Under the pieces are notes generated by a model, which was given only the letters and a program-made list of their open reading frames with translations, ran no database searches and was not told where the DNA came from. Of a stretch of 64,000 nucleotides of DNA, positions 46,221 to 55,267 are shown in pieces. The translations under genes were made by a program, and so were the position numbers. This DNA comes from CAIXZV01 sp963697365 (GTDB lineage: Bacteria; Chloroflexota; Limnocylindria; Limnocylindrales; CSP1-4), in the NCBI GenBank assembly GCA_963697365.1, contig CAVONT010000016.1, positions 1-64,000 of the forward strand, in the 5' to 3' direction. Numbering within the stretch: the first letter of the stretch is position 1; every line of letters starts with the position of its first letter.

Positions 46221-46862
46221 ATGCCTCCCCTCGAGCCGCTCACCGCTGCGATCGTCGCGGGCAAGCGCGAACAGGCGATCGCCGAGACCCAGCGCTGCCT
46301 CGACCGCGGCGAGGACCCGCACCGGATCATCGAGCTCTACCTCGGGCCGGGGATGACCCTGGTCGGCGAGGCCTTCAAGATGAACGAGATCTACGTTCCC
46401 GAGATGCTGATCGCCGCTCGGGCGATGAAGGGTGCCCTCGCGCTGCTCGAGCCCAGGCTCGCGGCCTCCAGCGGCGGGCAGCCCCGCCACCTGGCCGTGA
46501 TCGGCACGGTCAAGGGCGACCTCCACGACATCGGCAAGGACCTTGTCGCTGCGATGTGGAGGGGCGCCGACATCGCGGTCATCGACCTCGGCGTGGATGT
46601 GTCGGCGGAGTCCTTCGCGGAGGCCACCATCGAGCACCGCCCGGATGTCGTCGGGATGTCCGCCCTCCTCACGACCACGATGCGCTCGATGCGTGAGGCT
46701 GCCGCCGCCGTGCGTGCCACGCGGGTGCCCACCAGGATCATCGTCGGTGGAGCTCCTGTCTCAGACGAGTTCGCCGCGGACATCAGGGCCGACGGCTGGG
46801 CGCTCGACGCCGGCATGGCCGTGGATGTCGCCCGTCGCCTCCTCGCGGAACCCGCCCGATGA
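46221..46862 (+). CDS. methyltransferase cognate corrinoid protein 1
   Basis: A 213-residue B12-binding protein of the MtaC/MetH type: a helical cap with VPEMLIAARAMKGALALLEP, then the Rossmann-like domain with the cobalt-ligating motif DLHDIGKDL (Asp-x-His-x-x-Gly), GVDVSAESF and the final VGGAPVSDEFAADI. It carries the methyl group between the UroD-family and pterin methyltransferases. ATG 46221 (GAGG 9 bases upstream) or 46212. First gene of the methyltransferase cluster. Paralogue of the gene at 52081. Confidence 0.92.
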   Translation: MPPLEPLTAAIVAGKREQAIAETQRCLDRGEDPHRIIELYLGPGMTLVGEAFKMNEIYVPEMLIAARAMKGALALLEPRLAASSGGQPRHLAVIGTVKGDLHDIGKDLVAAMWRGADIAVIDLGVDVSAESFAEATIEHRPDVVGMSALLTTTMRSMREAAAAVRATRVPTRIIVGGAPVSDEFAADIRADGWALDAGMAVDVARRLLAEPAR

Positions 46863-46919
46863 CGGCACGGCGCACGTGCGCCCTGGACCGCTGCATCCGT
46901 CCCTCGCTCCTCCTTCACC

Positions 46920-46956
46920 GTGGTGCCCGGCGCGACGCCCGTCGGTCGGGCACCAC
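46920..46956 (+). terminator. hairpin between corrinoid and UroD-family genes
   Basis: GTGGTGCCCG (46920-46929) pairs with CGGGCACCAC (46947-46956), loop 17. A 14-bp palindrome GGCGCACGTGCGCC lies just before (46869-46882). The pair may set different levels of the corrinoid protein and the methyltransferase. Confidence 0.5.
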
Positions 46957-46998
46957 ACCCTCACCCCAGGCACCGACCGCCCGACTGGAGTCCGCGTG

Positions 46999-48256
46999 AT
47001 GGCCGTACCGTCGTCAATGTCATCCCGCGATCGGGTGCTGGCATCCATCGAGCACCGCGAGCCGGACCGGCTGGCCGTCGACCTGGGCTCGAACCCGAGC
47101 TCCGGCATCTCGGCTGTCGCCCATGCCAGGCTGGTGCAGCACCTCGGCCTCCGGGATCAGCGCTCGCGCGTCTACGACGTCGTGCAGCAGCTTGCGCAGC
47201 CCTCGGACGAGCTCCTCGACCGGCTCCGCATCGACGCCGTGGACATCGGCCGTGCCTTCAACACCGAGGACGCGGACTGGCACCCGATGGTGCTCCCGTC
47301 GGGCATCGAGATCGACGTGCCGGCCTGGTTCAACCCGGTTCACCAGCCCGATGGCGGGTGGGACGCGTTCGACAAGGACGGCCTGCGCATCGCGACGATG
47401 CCGATCGGCGCCAACTTCTTCGACCAGACCTACTTCCCGTACCTCGACGGCGTACCCGGACGACTTCTCCGACCTGCCGGTGGTGATGCCGCGGGTGCTG
47501 TGGTCGGGCCTCGTGCACAGCCCTTGGGACCACGGTGGCGAACCGGACTTCTGGGCTCAGCTGCGGGCGCGGACGCTCGCCCTGCGGGCGACGACGGACC
47601 GCGCCCTCGTGGTCGTCGTCGGGTGCAACCTGTTCGAGTGGGGGACGTTCCTGCGCCGGATCGACAACTTCCTGATGGACCTGGCCCTCGACCCGGACAA
47701 CGTCGAGCGGCTGCTCGACGCGCTGATGGAGATCCACCTCGCCACGCTCGAGAAGGTGGTCGAGGCTGTCGGCGACATCGCGGACGTCATCCGCTTCGGG
47801 GACGACCTGGGCATGGACCGCGGCCCGCTTATGTCGCCCGACACCTACCGCACGCACTTCAAGCCACGCCAGGCCGTCCTCAACGCCTACGTGCACAAGC
47901 ACAGCGGGATGAAGACCTTCCTGCACTCGTGCGGCTCCATCCACAAGCTGCTGCCGGACCTGATCGAGGCCGGCTACGACATCATCAACCCGGTCCAGAT
48001 CACGGCGAAGGACATGGAGCCCGAGCGGCTCAAGCGCGACTTCGGCGCGGACATCACCTTCTGGGGTGGTGGCGCCGATACGCGGAAGGTCCTCCCGCTG
48101 GGAACCCCCGAGTCCGTCAAGGACCACGTCCGGCGGAACATTGAGACCTTCGCTCCCGGAGGAGGCTTCGTCTTCGTGCCTGCGCACAACATGCTGCCCG
48201 ACATTCCCCCGGAGAACATCGCCGCGATGTTCGAAGCCGTGGACGAGTACCGATGA
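46999..48256 (+). CDS. UroD-family corrinoid methyltransferase (frame break)
   Basis: A protein of about 418 residues in the uroporphyrinogen-decarboxylase superfamily, but the methyltransferase branch (MtaA/CmuA/OdmB/VdmB): RDRVLASIEHREPDRLAVD at the start, and the His/Cys metal site FLHSCGSIHKLLPDLIEAG near residue 320. Heme synthesis is unlikely because it sits with corrinoid proteins and a transporter. A break near 47455 (GVPG then YPDDFSDLP) splits the frame. It should move a methyl group from an imported substrate to the corrinoid protein. ATG 46999, GGAG upstream. Confidence 0.85.
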
Positions 48257-49284
48257 GCGCCCCGATCGCCGCCGAGACTCCCCGGCGCACGGCCTCGAGC
48301 GTGGCCGCCGCGCTCGTCCGCCGCAGCGACTTCAGCGTCGTCCTCGCGACGCTCGTCCTGTTCGTGATCTTCGCCCTCGGCAGCGAGAGCTTCCTCACCC
48401 AGTACAACCTGTTCAACATGGGCCGGACGGCAGCCCTCTACGTCTTCGTCGCCGTCGGCCAGGCCATCGTGATCGTGATCGGTGGGATGAACCTGTCGCT
48501 GGGCGCGATCGGCGGGCTGTCCGTGGTGGTCGCCGGCATGGCCATGCAGGATGCGGGTCTCGATCCGATCGTGGCCTTCCCGATCGCCCTCTTCGTGGGC
48601 GTCCTCGCCGGCCTGTTCAACGGTCTGATCATCACCCGGCTCAAGCTGAACTCGTTCGTCGCGACGCTCGCGACCTCGTTCATCTTCGTGGGCCTCGTGA
48701 ACGGGATCAGCCAGGGCAACCCGTACACGAACATCCCCAAGGACATCACCACGATCGGGCGGGGCGACATCCTGGGCATCCCCATCCTGTTCGTGATGAT
48801 GCTGGTGCTGCTCGCGGTGCTGGCCTACTTCTTCCGGTACTCCGTGACGGGACGGCGGATCCTGGCGACCGGCGGCAACGCCGAGGCCGCACGGCTCTCG
48901 GGCATCCGGACCGACCGGGTGACCGTCCTCGCCAACGTGCTCTCGGGCGTCTTCGCCGCCCTGGCAGGCTTCCTCTGGATCACCCGCGTCGGGTCGGCCC
49001 AGCCGTCGATCGGGTCGGACTGGCTGATCATCTCGTTCGCCGTCGCGATCATCGGCGGGACGTCGCTGGCGGGCGGGGAGATCTCGCCGCTGGGTCTGGG
49101 CGCGGCCGCGATCATGCTCACCCTCATCAAGAACGGCCTGATCATGTTCAACGTGAACGTCTACTTCGAGCAGACGTTCCTCGGGATCGTGATCCTCCTT
49201 GCCGTCTCGCTGGAGAGCTTCCGGGCCATTGGCCGGCGTCGTCGCCGCGGTCCACGCGGCGCGTCACCTCCGAAGGAGGGGTGA
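48253..49284 (+). CDS. ribose-type ABC transporter permease
   Basis: A 343-residue RbsC/XylH-family permease with about ten membrane helices: VFVAVGQAIVIVIGGMNLSLGA, the conserved loop NAEAARLSGI, and FAVAIIGGTSLAGGEIS. It starts with an ATGA overlap to the UroD-family gene, so the transporter and methyltransferase belong to one operon. It imports a sugar, polyol or similar small molecule with the binding protein and ATPase downstream. Confidence 0.93.
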   Translation: MSAPIAAETPRRTASSVAAALVRRSDFSVVLATLVLFVIFALGSESFLTQYNLFNMGRTAALYVFVAVGQAIVIVIGGMNLSLGAIGGLSVVVAGMAMQDAGLDPIVAFPIALFVGVLAGLFNGLIITRLKLNSFVATLATSFIFVGLVNGISQGNPYTNIPKDITTIGRGDILGIPILFVMMLVLLAVLAYFFRYSVTGRRILATGGNAEAARLSGIRTDRVTVLANVLSGVFAALAGFLWITRVGSAQPSIGSDWLIISFAVAIIGGTSLAGGEISPLGLGAAAIMLTLIKNGLIMFNVNVYFEQTFLGIVILLAVSLESFRAIGRRRRRGPRGASPPKEG

Positions 49285-49343
49285 CCCAGCGCCGACGTGT
49301 CTCGCCCCCTGCCATCCCTGAACCCCTGGAGGAGATTCCCGCA

Positions 49344-50489
49344 ATGACCACTCGCTCTGTCACCAAGGCGCTCGCCCTGGCCCTGTCGGCCGGCGTGCTC
49401 GTGGCTGCGTGCTCCGGCAGCGCCGCCACCCCGGCCCCCGCGGCAACCGAGGCCCCGGCAGCCACCGAGGCTCCCGCAGCCACTGAAGCCCCCGCGGCCA
49501 CCGAGGCACCGGCCGCCACCGAGGCCCCCGCGGCCGGCGCCTTCGACTGCGCAGCCCCCGCCGGCTTCGAGCCCGTCTGGTACGCGTCGGCCCCCCACCC
49601 GTACTTCGACACCGTCAAGCCGGGCGTCGAGGCCGCCGGCGCCGAGTTCGGGTTCACCCCCGTTCTCCAGGTCGGGCCCGACTGGACCCAGGATGCCCAG
49701 AACCAGGGCATGCAGGCCCTCTTCGCCAAGGGTTCCCGCTACTTCACCGTCTACCCGTCCGATGCCAACGGCGCGAACGCGCTCTTCCAGGAGCTGACCG
49801 ACCAGGGCGCCTCGATCGTGAACTTCGGCGGCTCCACCGCCGAGCCGACGCCGGCCAAGCTCGTGTTCGCGACCGACGTCAAGGCTGCCGCGAGCCAGGC
49901 TGCCGAGGCGCTCATCGCCACGATGGGCGGCAAGGGCAACATCATCAACGTGCTCGAGGTCCTCGAGGACCCGAACACCGTGCTCCGCAAGGAGGGCATC
50001 GAGGAAGTCGTCGCGAAGTACCCCGACGTCAAGATCATCCAGGAGATCTCCGGGATGAAGAGCGCCGAGGAAGCCGTCCAGAAGGTGACCGACGCGATCG
50101 CCGCGAACAGCACGACGGTTGACGGGATCATCGCCACGGGCTTCACGCCCAGCGTCGCGATCGCCCAGGTGCTCGCGGACTACAAGGCGCAGGGCGGCGA
50201 CCGCACCATCCACGCCGTCGGCATCGACACCGACCCGATCGTCATCAAGGCGATCGAGGACGGCGTCATGGACGGCACGATCTCCCAGAACCCCTTCGGC
50301 CACGGCTACCTGTCCACGCTGGCCCTGATGTGCATGGCCGACGGCTGGGCACCCAAGGACGGCGTGTACCGGGTTGACACCGGCACGGCGTTCGTGACCA
50401 AGGACAACCTGGCCACGTATGCCGAGGACATCGCGAAGGTGACCGAGCAGATCAAGGCCACCCTCACCACGGACGTCCTGAGCAAGTAG
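49344..50489 (+). CDS. sugar-type ABC transporter binding lipoprotein
   Basis: A 381-residue lipoprotein: signal with lipobox VAAC, a linker of six APAATE-type repeats, then a type I periplasmic-binding domain (YPSDANGANALFQELTDQG, FATDVKAAASQAAEALI, GIIATGFTPSVAIAQVL, GIDTDPIVIKAI). It binds the substrate outside the cell. GGAGGA precedes ATG 49344. A strong hairpin after the stop fits the usual excess of binding protein over ATPase. Confidence 0.93.
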   Translation: MTTRSVTKALALALSAGVLVAACSGSAATPAPAATEAPAATEAPAATEAPAATEAPAATEAPAAGAFDCAAPAGFEPVWYASAPHPYFDTVKPGVEAAGAEFGFTPVLQVGPDWTQDAQNQGMQALFAKGSRYFTVYPSDANGANALFQELTDQGASIVNFGGSTAEPTPAKLVFATDVKAAASQAAEALIATMGGKGNIINVLEVLEDPNTVLRKEGIEEVVAKYPDVKIIQEISGMKSAEEAVQKVTDAIAANSTTVDGIIATGFTPSVAIAQVLADYKAQGGDRTIHAVGIDTDPIVIKAIEDGVMDGTISQNPFGHGYLSTLALMCMADGWAPKDGVYRVDTGTAFVTKDNLATYAEDIAKVTEQIKATLTTDVLSK

Positions 50490-50496
50490 CTCGCAC

Positions 50497-50532
50497 ACGG
50501 GGTGGCGGCCGGAACCCGCGCCGCCACCCCGT
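50497..50532 (+). terminator. 13-bp perfect hairpin after binding-protein gene
   Basis: ACGGGGTGGCGGC (50497-50509) pairs exactly with GCCGCCACCCCGT (50520-50532), loop 10 bases, no U-tract. Probably a partial terminator or 3' stabiliser within the operon. Confidence 0.7.
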
Positions 50533-50542
50533 CGAAGCACTG

Positions 50543-52084
50543 GTGAACCACCAGCACAGGCCGGAGTCGTCGAACCTCATGCTCCAAGTCGAGACCGTCA
50601 GCAAGCAGTTCCCCGGGGTCCAGGCGCTCAGCGATGTCTCGCTGAGCTTCGAGCCCGGCGAGATCCATGCGGTCGTCGGTGAGAACGGCGCCGGCAAGAG
50701 CACGCTCATCAAGGTCATCTGCGGCATCCACAGGCCGGACGGAGGCTCGGTCGCCCTCAACGGCGAGACCCTGTCGCTCCACTCCTACAGTGACGCCATG
50801 CACGTCGGGATCAACCTGGTCAGCCAGGAGATCCAGGTCGTCCCGAAGGCGACGATCGCCGAGAACGTCATGCTCGACAAGCTGGAGCGGTTCCGTCGCT
50901 ACGGCCGGCTCGACTGGAAGGCAATCGCCCGGGAGGCCGCGAAGTTCACCGCGCTGGTCGGCCTCGACGCTCCCGTCTCGGCCCAGGCCGGCGGCCTGTC
51001 GGCGGCCCAGAAGCAGCTCGTGATGATCGCCAAGGCGCTGTCCGCCGACGCGCGGGTGCTCATCCTCGACGAGCCGACGTCGTCGCTCACCCTTCACGAG
51101 GCGAACAGCCTCTTCGAGGTCCTGCGGCAGCTGCGAGCCGCAGGGGTGACCATCATCTTCGTCAGCCACAAGCTCGAAGAGGTCCTGGCGATCTCGGATC
51201 GCGTGTCGGTGCTCAGGGATGGCCGGCTCGTGGGAACACGACCGGTCGCGGAGCTCACGAAGGACGCGATTGTCACCATGATGCTGGGACGCGACGCCCG
51301 GAACGACTGGCTGGGCTCGCTCGACGTCGACCCCTCAACGGTCGTCCTCGAAGCGCGCGGCATCAGTCAGCCGGACCGGTTCGACAACGTCGGCTTCCAG
51401 CTCCATGCGGGCGAGATCCTCGGCTTCTACGGCCTGGTCGGGTCGGGGCGCACCGAGCTTGCGCAGATCCTGATCGGCGAGGACCAGGTCTTCGACGGGG
51501 AAGTCCTGATCAAGGGCGTGCCGGTCCGTATCCGCGGGATGGCAGACGCGCTGGCTCGCCATCGCCTGGGGTACGTGTCCGAGAACCGCAAGGAGAAGGG
51601 CCTGATCCTCGGCGCGAGCATCAAGACCAACATCGCCATCACGGTCTGGGATGAGATCTCGCGTCCGGTGATCGGCATCAACCTCGCCAAGGAGCGGGAG
51701 ATCGGCCGCCGGTACATGAACGCGCTCGAGGTGCGCGCGACGGGCCTCGACCAGGAGGTCGGGCGACTGTCCGGAGGCAACCAGCAGAAGGTCAGCATCG
51801 CCAAGTGGCTGGCCGCCGGGTGCGACACCCTGATCGTCGACGAGCCCACGATCGGCGTTGACGTCGGTGCCAAGGAAGCGATCCACAAGCTGATCTGGGA
51901 CCTCGCCAAGCAGGACGGCAAGTCGATCATCCTCATCTCGTCGGACCTGCCCGAGATGGTCCACCTTGCCCGCCGGATCCTCGTGTTCCGCAAGTTCCGC
52001 GTTGTCGGCGAGGTGTCGGGCCTCAACGACCACCCCAAGACGTATGACGAGGTCAGTGCCGAGATCGGGCGGTACCTCGCGTGA
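50543..52084 (+). CDS. ribose-type ABC transporter ATPase, two-domain
   Basis: A 513-residue RbsA/MglA-type ATPase with two ABC domains. The first has Walker A GENGAGKST, signature LSAAQKQLVMIAKAL and Walker B VLILDEPTSSL; the second has a degenerate Walker A (GLVGSGRTEL), signature LSGGNQQKVSIAKWL and VDEPTIGVDVG. This asymmetry is normal in the family. GTG 50543 or ATG 50579 are possible starts. Its stop overlaps the second corrinoid gene (GTGA). Confidence 0.93.
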   Translation: MNHQHRPESSNLMLQVETVSKQFPGVQALSDVSLSFEPGEIHAVVGENGAGKSTLIKVICGIHRPDGGSVALNGETLSLHSYSDAMHVGINLVSQEIQVVPKATIAENVMLDKLERFRRYGRLDWKAIAREAAKFTALVGLDAPVSAQAGGLSAAQKQLVMIAKALSADARVLILDEPTSSLTLHEANSLFEVLRQLRAAGVTIIFVSHKLEEVLAISDRVSVLRDGRLVGTRPVAELTKDAIVTMMLGRDARNDWLGSLDVDPSTVVLEARGISQPDRFDNVGFQLHAGEILGFYGLVGSGRTELAQILIGEDQVFDGEVLIKGVPVRIRGMADALARHRLGYVSENRKEKGLILGASIKTNIAITVWDEISRPVIGINLAKEREIGRRYMNALEVRATGLDQEVGRLSGGNQQKVSIAKWLAAGCDTLIVDEPTIGVDVGAKEAIHKLIWDLAKQDGKSIILISSDLPEMVHLARRILVFRKFRVVGEVSGLNDHPKTYDEVSAEIGRYLA

Positions 52085-52759
52085 ACGATCACCGCCCCAA
52101 CCCAGCACCGGAGACACCCCCCATGGCCGACCTCGCCGACCTCGCCGCCCTCACCGCCGCCGTGGAGGCGGGCAACCGCACCGCCGCCGCCGCCGAGACC
52201 CAGGCCGCGCTCGACGCGGGCGTCGACCCGCGCACGATCCTGGGCGCCATGACCGCGGCCATGGACGTGGTGGGCCGCAAGTTCCAGGAGGGCGAGCTGT
52301 TCGTCCCCGAGATGCTCATCGCCGCCCGGGCGATGAAGGCCGGCATGGAGCTGCTCGAGCCCGTGCTCCTCGCCGCGGGCGTCACGCCCGAGCACCGGGC
52401 CATCGTGGGCACCGTGGAAGGGGACCTCCACGACATCGGCAAGAACCTCGTGGGCATGATGTGGAAGGGCGGCGGCATCGAGGTCATCGACCTCGGCGTC
52501 AACGTCCCGGCGGCGCGCTTCGTCGAGGCGGCCATCGAGCACGACGTCCACCTCATCGGCCTGTCGGCGCTGCTCACCACGACGATGCCCAACATGCGCG
52601 GCGTGGTGGAGGCCATCCGGGCCGCCGAACCTGTCCGCCAAGGTCGTCGTCGGCGGGGCCCCGGTCACCCCCGAGTTCGCCGACCAGATCGGCGCCGACG
52701 GCTTCGCCCCCGACGCCGGGTCCGCGGTGGACCTGGCCCGCGGCCTGCTGGCCGGCTGA
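52081..52759 (+). CDS. methyltransferase cognate corrinoid protein 2 (frame break)
   Basis: A paralogue of the corrinoid protein at 46221, sharing VPEMLIAARAMK and GDLHDIGKNLVGMMWKG with the His ligand. About 225 residues once a break near 52632 is corrected; then KVVVGGAPVTPEFADQIG and an end at 52759. GTG 52081 overlaps the ATPase stop; ATG 52123 is the alternative. Two different corrinoid carriers in one operon suggest two methyl donors or two acceptors. Confidence 0.9.
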
Positions 52760-52804
52760 CAGCGTCCCTGCGTCCGCCACGGCCGGTCAGGGGAGTCGCC
52801 GCTC

Positions 52805-53917
52805 GTGAGTGCCGATCTGCCCGGTCCCTTCGTGGTGATCGGCGAGAACGTGCATGCATCGCGCACCTGCGCGCGGCGTGGTCCCAGCGTGATCGCTGTC
52901 GAAGGGGAAGAGGTCCTGCGCTTCCGCGATGTCGCGGGCGTCGACCGCACGTGCAGGATCGCGCTGCCCGTGGCGCAGTCCGTGGAGTACGCCCGCCAGC
53001 GGGTGAAGCACATCAAGAGCGCGCTGCTTGTCGGTCTGGCCGGCGACGGGCTTGTTCCCGGTGGCGCGCGCCGGACGGATGCCCGACGAGGCAGCCCTTG
53101 ACGCTCGCGCCTACCTGGTCGCCGCGGCTGTTCGCCAGGAGCGGGCGGGCGCGCAGTACATCGACGTGAACGTCGACGACATCGACGAGGACCTCGGCGT
53201 GCGCCGGCGGCGATGGAGTGGCTGGTCCGGCTGCTGGAGCCGGAGCTTGCCGTGCCGCTGTCGCTGGACTCGTCAAGTCCGGAGGTGCTCGAGGCTGGAC
53301 TGCTGGCGAGCCCGTCCGCGAGCGGTCCGCTGCTGCTCAACTCGGCGTCGCTCGAGCGGCTGGAGGTCCTCGATCTCGCTGCAGGGGGCCGGTGCGCCGT
53401 CGTGCTGTCGTCGATCAGGCGAGGCGGCAAGGTGCCGGGTGTCGACGAGCGCCTGCGCTGCGCCGAGTCGATGGTCCAGGAGGCGCTGGATCGGGGTATG
53501 GCGCCAGGCGACTGCTACGTCGACCTGCTGGTGCTCCCCGCGGGGATCGAGTGTGACGCGGGCACCACCTTCCTCGATGCGAGTCGGGCTTTTCGCGCCA
53601 GGCTCGGCTGCGAGATCCACGTCGTCGGCGGCCTCTCGAACATCAGTTTCGGCCTGCCGAGCCGGCGGCTCCTGAACGAGGTCTTCGTTGCGCTGGCCGT
53701 TGACGCTGGTGTCGACGCCGGGATCCTCGATCCGGTCGCCCTGCCGTTGGACCGTGTCCGTGCACTGGAGCGCACCTCGCCCCAGTTCTGCCTCGCTTCG
53801 GCCGTCGTCCTGGGCGAGGACAGGTTTGCGACGGAGTACCTTGCCGCGCACCGCGCCGGGGTCTTCGCCGGGGCATTCTCCGGGCCCCCGCTCGTGGCGC
53901 CCCAGGCGGGACGATAA
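52805..53917 (+). CDS. pterin-binding (DHPS-fold) corrinoid:THF methyltransferase (frame breaks)
   Basis: A protein of about 370 residues with the pterin-binding fold of MetH domain, AcsE, MtgA and CmuB. Start IGENVHASRTCARRG; then GAQYIDVNVDDIDED (second strand with Asp/Asn ligands), VPLSLDSSSPEVLEAGL, VGGLSNISFGLPSRR with the conserved Asn, and AGVDAGILDP. True DHPS is shorter. Breaks near 53060 and 53210. It likely transfers the methyl group from the methyl-corrinoid protein to tetrahydrofolate. GTG 52805 with GGGGAG upstream. Confidence 0.87.
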
Positions 53918-54020
53918 CGATGCTGCGGTACCTCGTTGAGGACCACGCAGCCGGCGCGTGAGTCCCTGGCGTGCGCATGGATGCATCGTGCAGACAGCAC
54001 GTGCTCCGTACCATCCGCAG

Positions 54021-54905
54021 GTGACCCGGACCCAACTCCTCATCTACGTCTCTCTCGCCCTGATCTGGGGCGCCTCGTTCCTGCTGCTCCTGCACGTTGT
54101 CCAGGCGTTCGGATGGGCGGGCGCGGTCGCGTTCCGGTCCCTCGTGGTCGCCGCGATCCTCCTGGTCGCGGCGCTCGTGACCCGGCGCCGCCTGCGGTTC
54201 GCGGGCTACTGGCGGCCGCTGGCGATCGTCGGGGCGACGACCGTGGCCGGCCAACTGGTGGGCCTGTCGATCGCCACGCCCCGGATCGGGACCCAGATGG
54301 CGGCGATCATGGTGGCCACGATCCCGCTGTTCTCGGTGCTGATCGGGCAGGCGCTCAGGGTGGAGCACGTGTCGAGGCCGGCCCGATTCGGGCTCGTGCT
54401 GGGCTTCGGTGGCATCGTGCTGCTCGTCGGCTTCCCGTCCGTGCCGATCACCCTGGAGTTCGCGTTCGGCGTCGTGTGCAGCCTGTTGTCGGCGGTGTCG
54501 GCAGCCTTGGGGTCGAACTGGGCGAAGGCGCGTCTGGGCGGGGTGGGGGCCTGGGAGCAGACGCTGGGCGCGTTCCTCGTGGGCGGCGCGCTCACGCTCC
54601 CGCTGCTGCTGGTGGTCCCGGTGCCCGGCCCGGTCGAGGCGGTGGACGTCGCCGCGCTGCTGCTGCTCGCCGCGGTGTGCTCAGCCCTGGCGTACACCCT
54701 GTACTTCCGCCTGGTCCACGAGGTGGGAGCGACCATCGCGATCAGCGTGGAGTTCGTGGTGCCGCTGGTGGCGGTCGTCATCGGCTGGATCGCCCTGGGC
54801 GAGCGCCTCACGCTCCCGCAGTTCGTGGGCGGGACGGTGATCGTCGTCGGGTGCCTGCTCGTCGTGGGCCTGCTGCCGGTGCGGCGGCGCCGGGTGGTGG
54901 CCTGA
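54021..54905 (+). CDS. EamA/DMT-family transporter
   Basis: A 294-residue membrane protein with ten predicted helices and the two EamA repeats (LIWGASFLLLLHVVQAFG; ALAYTLYFRLVHEVGATIAI with EFVVPLVAVVIGWIALGE). Family members export amino acids or metabolites. GTG 54021 starts the first helix directly. It is separate from the methyltransferase cluster by 100 bases and may not belong to it. Confidence 0.9.
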   Translation: MTRTQLLIYVSLALIWGASFLLLLHVVQAFGWAGAVAFRSLVVAAILLVAALVTRRRLRFAGYWRPLAIVGATTVAGQLVGLSIATPRIGTQMAAIMVATIPLFSVLIGQALRVEHVSRPARFGLVLGFGGIVLLVGFPSVPITLEFAFGVVCSLLSAVSAALGSNWAKARLGGVGAWEQTLGAFLVGGALTLPLLLVVPVPGPVEAVDVAALLLLAAVCSALAYTLYFRLVHEVGATIAISVEFVVPLVAVVIGWIALGERLTLPQFVGGTVIVVGCLLVVGLLPVRRRRVVA

Positions 54906-55267
54906 GCGGCCAGCCCGCGGCGGTGCCAGCCCGCGGCGGGGTGGCCTACCGGCCGAGGACGATGCCGCCGATCCAGCGTGCACCGCGCCCGTCGCAGTCA
55001 GCAGTACATGGCAAAGCCCCGCCGTTTCCGCCACGTAGTCAGAGCACGGTTGTTCGTCAGGCTGCTCGCCCCGAACTCCTGTGATCGGCGCGCGTGGTGA
55101 CTACCTGTCAGTGGATCGGCAGGGCTTTCGGCCGACTCCGGGACTCCGACGGCCCTGGGCTCTGACGAGCAGTCGTACTCGGACTATTTGGCTGAAACTC
55201 GCCGCCGTGTCGCCTTGCACTGGCGACGTGAACGCCGGACGGGCCACAGGCCGGGCACAATCAGGAC
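54906..55267. other. non-coding region with short repeat after EamA gene
   Basis: No gene is supported in these 362 bases. GCCAGCCCGCGGCGG is repeated at 54909-54923 and 54925-54939 just after the EamA stop. The rest shows no promoter pair or repeat that I can defend. Confidence 0.5.

Noticed and set aside
46999..48256. True heme-pathway uroporphyrinogen decarboxylase
   Set aside because: Neighbouring corrinoid proteins and the HSCGS metal-site motif place it in the methyltransferase branch.
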